Below are positions 26,401-35,400 of a stretch of 64,000 nt of DNA, in pieces (position 1 is the first letter of the stretch; the number at the start of each line of letters is the position of its first letter). The notes beneath the pieces were generated by a model. The model was not told the origin of the DNA. It was given only the letters and a program-made list of their open reading frames with translations, and made no database searches. A program made the translations under genes and the position numbers. The stretch is taken from contig NMRA01000164.1 of NCBI GenBank assembly GCA_002633005.1, forward strand, positions 307,442 through 371,441. Reading direction: 5' to 3'. Source of the stretch: Phoronis australis (Eukaryota; Phoronida; Phoronidae).

Positions 26401-29400
26401 TAATTGTTTGGTTATCAAACAGGAAAAGGTTGTAACAAACACACCGAGTGTGTTGTGGATGAGTGGACCTTCAGAGGAATTTCGAGTACAAATCCTTTAT
26501 CTCAAAAAGATGACAAAGAGGTGATAACCTCTACAGTAATCGGACATTCAGAGTACGGGACACCACAGATATCATCGCAAAACTAGGAACTTAATATCAA
26601 CACACAACTTTTAATTAATTACAAAAGCACAAAAATAAGTAACCCCACAAGATTCAACATTTTTTTGATATTGACAAAATGTCCTTTCACCTGCATACAG
26701 TAAAATCTATCAAGTTGCCAATATTGGGCTTTCCTCAATTTTCAAAATCTCTGTTGTGAAAGCCCACAATTTCTCAGAAACATTGCCAGATGGTACCTGT
26801 GACATAGACCTTAAAAATGTTATAGCATTTATTTGGAAAAATAAAATTTCAAATGTCGGCCATATTGCATCTTATATGGGTTAACGTTCAGAGTACCGAA
26901 TATATTTTGCGAAAGGCTTTTACAATAACCAAATATCAGATTAAAACGAACCAAAACATATCAGAACCACAATAAACCAATAAAGTTTAGAGGACTGGGA
27001 AAGGGATCTTAGCCAGAGAACAAATAAAATTCCAAGTGTGAAAAATGAAGGATTTGCACTGCTGGTTTTGTTTCTCATTAACACCTAAGAAAAATAATTA
27101 CAGTCATAAAAACATAAACAGGGACGTTAAGGTTTCAGAAGCTTTACCAATGTTTACACAAACGCTGCAAAAATTTAAAACAAGGAGTAATTAGCATTGA
27201 AAACTTTACAAATGTCTCAGGCATGGAATGCTCATCAGCATTAGGAGTTATTAAAGCCTCATTGCTTTGGAAAATGGGCGTTGGTGTTTATAAGATCACT
27301 GCTGAAGATTCCATGAAGTTGGTGATGGTTTGGTCATTAGCATAGCTCATTAATGACAGGTTGTCCAACTGCTTTGTGTCTTGCAGGCCTGTTGACAGGG
27401 TCACAGTATGACTCACTGCTCTCTCAGTGTTTCTAATTAGTGCATACTCGTTTGTCATACTTGAAAATCAAACAATTATCTGGTCTGGTAAAAAAACTGG
27501 TATTTGGCTATAAACAAATTCCTAGCACAGGAGACTTATTGTTTACTCCAAATGTAAATCTGATAAACTATTTGTCCTTTCGCGCTTACTTTGCAGAAAT
27601 AACCATATTCCGGTAATGGCCACTTACAGGGGTCCCTGCATTTTGAGAACCATTTTTTTCCACTGAATAATGGGCACCAAACACATTTTCAAGAGAAAAC
27701 AACTAAAGGTGTAAAAATGAAATGGGCATCCGAGCTCATTGTCAAATTTAAAAATGATCAAAATTTTGCCCTATAAATGATTAAGCACAGTATATTTAAC
27801 CATGGGACGATCTAGTTACAGCAATTTAATAACAATATCATCCGCCATCTTCAATATGAAAATTTTGTTACAAGATTTGACCAGGAACACGGCTATGAAT
27901 CTTAAGGATTTCGGATCAGTGAAGTGATGTTCACATATTGTTTTTTTACACAGCTTAATAGCGCCTTCCCAAACAGTTGTTACCACACATGGTAACAATT
28001 GGAAGATAGTGAAGGTGTTTCCACTGGATACACTGTATCAATACCCAGGAGCCAGAAGGTGTATTTAGACAACACGTCTGCAAACAATTAGGCAGATTTT
28101 TCAAAGTCTTTTGCCCACTCATCACCAGGACAAATGTCAAACGTTTAACTACTTACAGACTCATTTAGCAGCAGAAGAATTTGTTGCTAATACTATTTTT
28201 TCAGTTTTGCCCAAAAATTTTGGTGGCTTTGAAAATCAATTTCACAGAAGAAAAAAGGCACCTTCCAGTCCTTGTGTTTTGACAAAAGAAGCTTTATCAC
28301 AATTTTCGCCCACGACTGCACCGCAAATGGTTTGCTTCTAGGGGTTATATTAGTATCATAAAGACGGCCACTGGGCAGTGCAGAATACGCCAAACCCACT
28401 GACAATAGAGGATGGCCATGTCCCTCCCTAATAGAAACCTATTTTCATAATTTCAAGAAAATCCATCAAGGAACTCCAAAGATACAGAAGCAATGCAACA
28501 AATGCCACTAGAGGGCACAGAGCTAGTTGGATCCACCTGAAAGAAATAATTATCCGCTGCCACAGTCATAGTAATATACTTGACAAATTTCACAAAGATC
28601 CTGAAAAAGATTTAGGAGATACAGTCATAGATGCAAAGTAAAACAGAAAACCTCCATGGGATGCACCATATTACTTGGACCTGTTCAAAAATCAACTTCA
28701 GTCATGGTCTTGTCAGAAAGAACTCAATTGTCTAAGTTCATGAAAATTCGTCAAGGAACTCCGTAGATACAGTGGTAAACGTAAAATATTAAAATTGCCG
28801 CTAGGAGATACAGCGGTAGTTGGCTTCATGCGAGAGTTGTCATCACCGTAGGATACCATCTGCTAAGTTTCATGAAGATCCTCTGAGTTTTTGGAGATAC
28901 TGCAGCTGACACCGGACGCCAGACAGAGACGACGGCGGCGCTATGCAACCATATATGTATAAGTGAGCGCATAAACAACAAACAAACATTTCTAGAAACA
29001 CATTTAGGACGTTCTAAAACCTTAAAATAGCGACAGATCAGATGGTGCCAGTTTTGAGCTGAAAATTAGGCTGGTGAAACATCCCAGGAGTCAGAGCTAG
29101 CATGTTCCTGTCAGTGTGACACCCCTTCATTAAATACTATCCTATTCTCCATGAAGTGCATGGAGGATGGAAAACGCCAAAGGACATACTTTATGGAGAG
29201 CTTGCCACTGGAACCAGATCTGCAGGAAGGCCCATGCTTCGTTATAAAGATGCTTGCAAGCGCAATCTGAAGACGGAAAACATCACCATCACAGACTGGG
29301 AAGCTGTGGCCTCCGATCACAGCAGGTGGAGGTCGACTGTCAAGTTGTGCATTAAAACCAGTGAGCAAAGAAGAGAAGAAAAACAGGCACAACTAAAAGA

Positions 29401-32400
29401 ACACAGAAATCAGAGGACAGCCTCAGCTCTTACTGAAAAGGACCAAGTGTACACCTGTGACAACTGCAACAGAACCTGCAGCTCCAGAATCCGGACTTTT
29501 TAGGCATAGCCAACACTGCAATCCACCCAATGACTGACATTGTCTCTGAGAGACAGACGGCTGCCAACAACTAATTACAACGACAAGTGACAGGCAGGCT
29601 TGTAACCAGGTCACCTAACTATCACTATAGCAAACAAGGTGTTCCAATAGTACCCACAGACACCTTGCTCAAGGTAAACACAATTCCTCCCAAAATCTAC
29701 ATTCTTTCTTATAAACAATTATTTCAGGTTTTAAACACTTATAGAACATGTTTTTGTTTGGAGTACCCAGCAGCATTGGAGGCAAGCATCCGATACAGTA
29801 GTTAGACAACGTTTTTGCAACCGATACACAACTTCAAACAGTCCGACACAAAGTCCGACTTGTCTCCGGTTTAAACATGTTAATTGACAGGAAATGGTTT
29901 AATTATTATATCACACTGCATAGGTTATCAGGCAGGCCCAGTCGTCATAATCCGATAAAGAAATAATTAAATACCCATCCCAGAACTGAAATTACAACTA
30001 GCAGCCATTCAGTACATTGCTATTTCACAAACGTGTGCTAAATAAAACCTGCTACATCCTGCAATCAAGTATCAACTACAATACTAATAACCACTGTTTT
30101 GACTTACAACACTCCCTTTTTTAATAAAATAAATTCCTGTAGTTGATCACTAATCGATTCAAAAATTTCCAATTGCGAGATCAATGTCAACTTTTAAGGC
30201 AAACATATTGACAAGAAACTGAATGGGAAGGTACTGTGGTTCAACTATTTCTGATTCAAGATACGCAATCATAAAGTTGATATGAAGGATTTGGAAAACA
30301 GGTAATCCTCAATAATCTTCCTCATTTTAATCAAGAACTTATCAAAATCGGCCAACTGAATTCCCACAAGAAGGCAGATCCAGGGGAGAGGTAGCCCCAT
30401 AGAAGAGGCACATGGAATATGCCATTCACAAGGGCAAGTGTTTCAGTCTCCCTATGACAAAGTGTCTTGTATACTTGTAAAATTCCCTACAAAAGGGTGC
30501 CTTTACAATTTAATTGCCTATAAAAGAGTCTATTTTTGGTAGTTCGGTGCTCTATGAAAGATTGCCTTTTCCAAATACACAAAATTTGCAGATTTTCAAT
30601 ATTATCTACTTTTTAAAAGCGTTGATTGCAAAAGTTGAACTCATTTTTTACCACATGGCATCTCGCGTTATTTTTCAGTCTTAATGTTTAAAAATTCAGG
30701 TGTCCAGAGTTCTTAAAACGAGTCAGGGTCATGGACTTGTAAAACAGACAATGGTTCTGGAACAAAAAGACAACTTTTTCATGGAAGTCCCCTACAAATG
30801 GGTTGCTTTTGTCTGAGTCAACTTTCTAAATGGGTGGGTATCCTACTTCTTCAGTTGCATCATCACCCTCATCAAAATATAGTCAAGTAGTACCCCTTGG
30901 GAACTTACCAAGAAATAAAAATGGATAACGTGGACAGTAACTCAGTCGCCCAACCCTGCATCAGGTCTAGTGAAATGTAATTAAATTCATTCTCCACCTC
31001 TGTAAAAGTTGACACTTGTTATGTATCTATAATTTTTGTTATCACCCTTGCATCAAACTGAAGTGCAGATGAAGTCAACATTTACTGTTGTAACAACTAA
31101 CAAGTTAACATCAAGGATTTCATAAAAAGGGTAGTTTAGCTTTTCGGGTGCAAGCTTGCTGTTTTTGCACGAGGAACATTGGTCACGGTGCGACTTGTCA
31201 TGACGCGACTTGCTCCACTTAAGTTGCATTTACACGACATGACATTAGATCGCAAACTGGATCAAAAGACTGTCTGTGCATGCTAGCATAAACAACAGCG
31301 AACGTCCAAACCACATGGAATGCCAGTGGATCACCTGCATAAAGGCTATTGCGCAAGCGCATTGAAAAATGAATCCTTTCCGCCGTGCCCCAATTGTGTT
31401 TAGACATGTAGTTGACACTGGAGCAACTGGTCAAGTGTAACTCGCTCTACGTCTCAAACCTTGTCAAAAATGGACGTTGCGATTTCAACTTGCTCAATGT
31501 CAGTCATGTTTACACACACACACTTGCACCCAATCAGCTGTTTTGTGTTAGGTGCTCCATGACAGCTGTCTCTGGTGTAAATTTGGCTTTACAATGTGAA
31601 ACCCATACAATTAAGATAAAAATATTTTGTTCAGTGTTCCCTTAAGGGGCTGTATTAAGGCAAGGTCATTTGCACATTTTCGATTGCAGACACAGCCTTG
31701 AAGAAGTGTCCTAGCCAAATAATTAGTCTGACGAATCCAGACAGGGGACATTAATTCAATTGCATAAACCCTTCTTGGTAATAGGGTGAAGCCTGAAGCA
31801 TTTTAATTCCTGGACTGTGATTAGCAGAGGACCAACCATTGTTCAGGATAAATTAATGCCTCCTAAATGCAGCACTCCCTGACGCCCATTCACCCATGAA
31901 TAGGTGCATTACACAAAAGACAATGGTGGTGGTACAATAGCCAGGGTTATGTACCTAAAGCCATATTCTTACTATGGGCTTGTGACATGATTAACACAAT
32001 TAGAATGTAGGTAGGCTGGCTGTTGAGTAACTATAATGCTGCCATTATAAAATGCCATGTACATAGGACATTTCTTTGGACCTGACTACCCATTAATTAA
32101 GTCAATTTACTGTAATTAGGCTCTGGCTCTCAACAGAGGCCCAAACTGTTCCCACGCAATTAAAAATCTAATTAGCAGCAGGAGGAGTCCTCACTGTCAA
32201 ATGCCAGCAGAGATTAACAAATCCACACCAATGGTAAACCATCCCAAGTCCTGACATTGTTAATTTCACAACAGAGTGAGCGCAATCCTATTATCAGATT
32301 TATGCATCCGCTAGATCAATGCGAAGGCCTTTGCCAGAAAAACATTCCGAAATCTCTGCCTATATACTAATAGTAGACTTCATCACAAACCCTGAATTTC

Positions 32401-35400
32401 TTACACCAACAAACCCCACTTTTGTCCATGAAGAAAATTTTTGATTTAGACCACTTGCTGCAATAAATAGTCTGAACTTCTTCTAACTCAGATGAGTGGG
32501 CAAAAAACAGAAAGTTAGCATCAGTGCTAATTGTGATGTGGAGATTGACAGTTGCCAAATAACAACCTCAGCAGTTGATAATTAGATCAACAGTGTTAAC
32601 ATGGTGTCAGTCTGAAAAGTGGTGAGAAGGTCAACATCTATACTGATGATGATAATAATAACAATAATTAAAATAATATTAACACGTGAATTTTAGTCGG
32701 CCCCATAAGGAATGTACAATAGGAAATAGTAAAAGCTGTCTCAAAACATCCACACACTTCTCCTGTTAACAAAATAAAATGACTATCACTTAAAAGCTTT
32801 AAATATCAATTTCGTTAAATGTTTGGGATTCAAAGAAATCTGTTTAACAAAAATGACACAAACACCAAAATAAACGAGTCACACATATTTACCAACAAGC
32901 ACTAAATGAATTGTCTTTGGTTTAAAGTAAAATTAAATATGAAGTAATTTAGGTTACAAAATATGATGAACCTGCTACATGGTTGTACAATTAGATAGTG
33001 AATAAAAATCTATGTGAAGAATTTAGCAAAAAAGAAACATTAATTCCATACTTTTTCATATTAACGAGAGATGATTGTAGACATGATAGATTATGTCACA
33101 TTTGTATAGAAATGAGCATGGAGACACCATGAACTTGATTATGAAACTACCCAGCCATAATTCTCAGCTATACCATGCGACATGCAATCGGGATTTTATG
33201 CATCAATCTGAAAGAACATTCAACATTTCTAACAAGCAAACGAAACAAAATTATGCATTTTCAGGTAATCCATTGCACAACAAAAAGCCTTTTCAAAGTT
33301 AACTTTGCAACTAGCACTTTGCTATTTCAGGGAAGATGCAGGTGGATATCAAAAGAACAAAAACGAGGATAGCTACATGACTTGCCTAAGGTTATCTGCT
33401 TTTAACAATGAAACAAAATTTTGAAACTTGAAGACAGCACTTGAAGACAGCGCCAATTCTCCACTTATGTAGCAAACAGCATGGCCGGTAAGAGAAATTT
33501 TATTTTGCCAATTTCTTCAGAATATAAAGATAAAAAAGTTTCAGTCTACTGAAAGCATGGTATTGCGCTCATATGGTAAAGCATTCAGTCAAGTTTCCCG
33601 CAGCGAGGTAATCAGCCTTTGAAAAAAGGGGAATGAAAATTTTGGCAATGATCATTTTTTGCGAAATAAGTGGAGAATTAGCATACACAAATTGCATGAC
33701 AACTATCTAACATCATGTACAACATTAACTATCCCCAGCTACAGCAAAACAAAGACACTTACCTTGTTCGTCAAACTTGATGATGTCATCGTCCGCGTAT
33801 TCCTTGACCTTAAAGAAGTCAAAAGCGAATGTGTCGGCTGCATCATGCTTCCCCTGTTCTCGCTGCTGCATCTGCCAGACGCTGACCTTACGCAGGTGTT
33901 TGGACGACCTTACGTGCTGAATGAGATTCAGCTTGGTACGTGTTGCCAACCCACAGAGGGAGCAGTAGTAATACTTGGACTCTGATTGGACATTGGCCTC
34001 CTGCCGCTGCAAGAACAAGAATAGCTGGGAGCTGAGCTCATGCTTTGGTCCTTGCTCATGAACCTGCAGTTTGTGGATGGTGTTGGTATAGTAGTCGCAG
34101 GCTGAACAGCGCAGCTGAACCGGGTTGCTCAGGTTGACGTACTTGAGCCGCCACTCATTGCTGGGTCCACCCTCTTGAATGTGATTCACAAGTTGTAACC
34201 GCTGAACGTGCTTGTCCGTCTTACAGTGTAGCTGAAAGTTGGCCTTCAGGTTGGTCTTATACGTACACAGGTTGCATACATAGTTGCCGCCAGCGATCAT
34301 CACGTGCTCAGGGTCACGCTGCAGTGAACGGTCCTTCTGCATATGAGCATTCAACTCATCAAGCAAGTTGGTCGAGTAGGCGTTGCACACAGCACAGTGG
34401 AAAATTTTTGTCGGCTCGTTAGCGATGAGTTTGACATCGACCGGCACCGGTGGCTGCGAGTCCTGTGAGCCTGACTCACCGCCATCTTTGGTGAGATCCA
34501 TGGGCGACTCTAAACTGGGCATGGGAGTCATGAACATAGAAGGATCGTATGGGAATGATGTGAGACCAGTGGGTGTCAACGGAGATGGTAACCCAATTAA
34601 CTGGCCGGGATCTTGGCCGAACAGCGCCATCTGGTTCATTTGAAGTTGCATGTCACGCTGCATGTGTTTAACGTTCTGTTGCAAAACCAACATGTTGTGC
34701 GTATGCTTTTCACTGGTCATGTGAATGCGGAGATTACGTGCCACGTTAGTCTCATAGTTGCAGACGTCGCAGCGCCATGACGGCTTTTGTTTCACCTTCT
34801 GATCTTGGCGTTGGGCTATAGCCGTTGGCTTTACATTACTACTTGAGGATTCTAGAGCTGTGACTTCAGGGGTGGGGGACTGGGGCGGAGGTTGTGACAT
34901 CTGATGACCGGGCATCTTTATGTGGTCAGATGGCGACCCACCACTATTCTGCAAGTCCTGAACATTGTTGATATGTTTGTCTGACTGCATGTGGATACTT
35001 AGGTTACCCTTTGTAGTCGTGGAATAGTTACATATCTCGCAACGATATGGTTTGTAACCACACTGGTATGACTCACCTCTGGCCAACCGTGGATGAGGCT
35101 GATTGGCTAAGCAATAGACGCACTGCGTCTCAGTGTCCGGGTGTTTCTCCTTCATATGGATTTCTAATGTTTCTTGATACTTGTAATGCCAGTTACACTT
35201 AGGACATTTAAGAGTCTTGCACGAGTTGCGGGAATGCATCATGGTCATGTGACCGCCAAGCGAACGCGTGGAGCTGAGTACCATATCGCACTTCGGACAT
35301 TCCACCCCCTGCTGCTTGCCCTGTGGGTGGTCCTCGCACATGCCACGAGTAAAGTTGAACGCCTGGCGTTGCATTAACGTCATGCCAGAGCCTGGACTGG

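Larger units (their letters stand above)
22163..33762 (-). other. zfhx intron 1 (11.6 kb)
   Basis: Phase-1 intron with GTAAGT donor and CTTCTTAACAG acceptor. It contains a CA microsatellite (22870-22925), a 16-bp hairpin (23057-23110), repeat family E (23330-24000), a modular repeat (28430-28980), a non-LTR retrotransposon 3' fragment (29110-29540), and complex ATTA-rich blocks (24640-24910, 27220-27450, 31650-32350). No coding exon seen. Confidence 0.8.
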
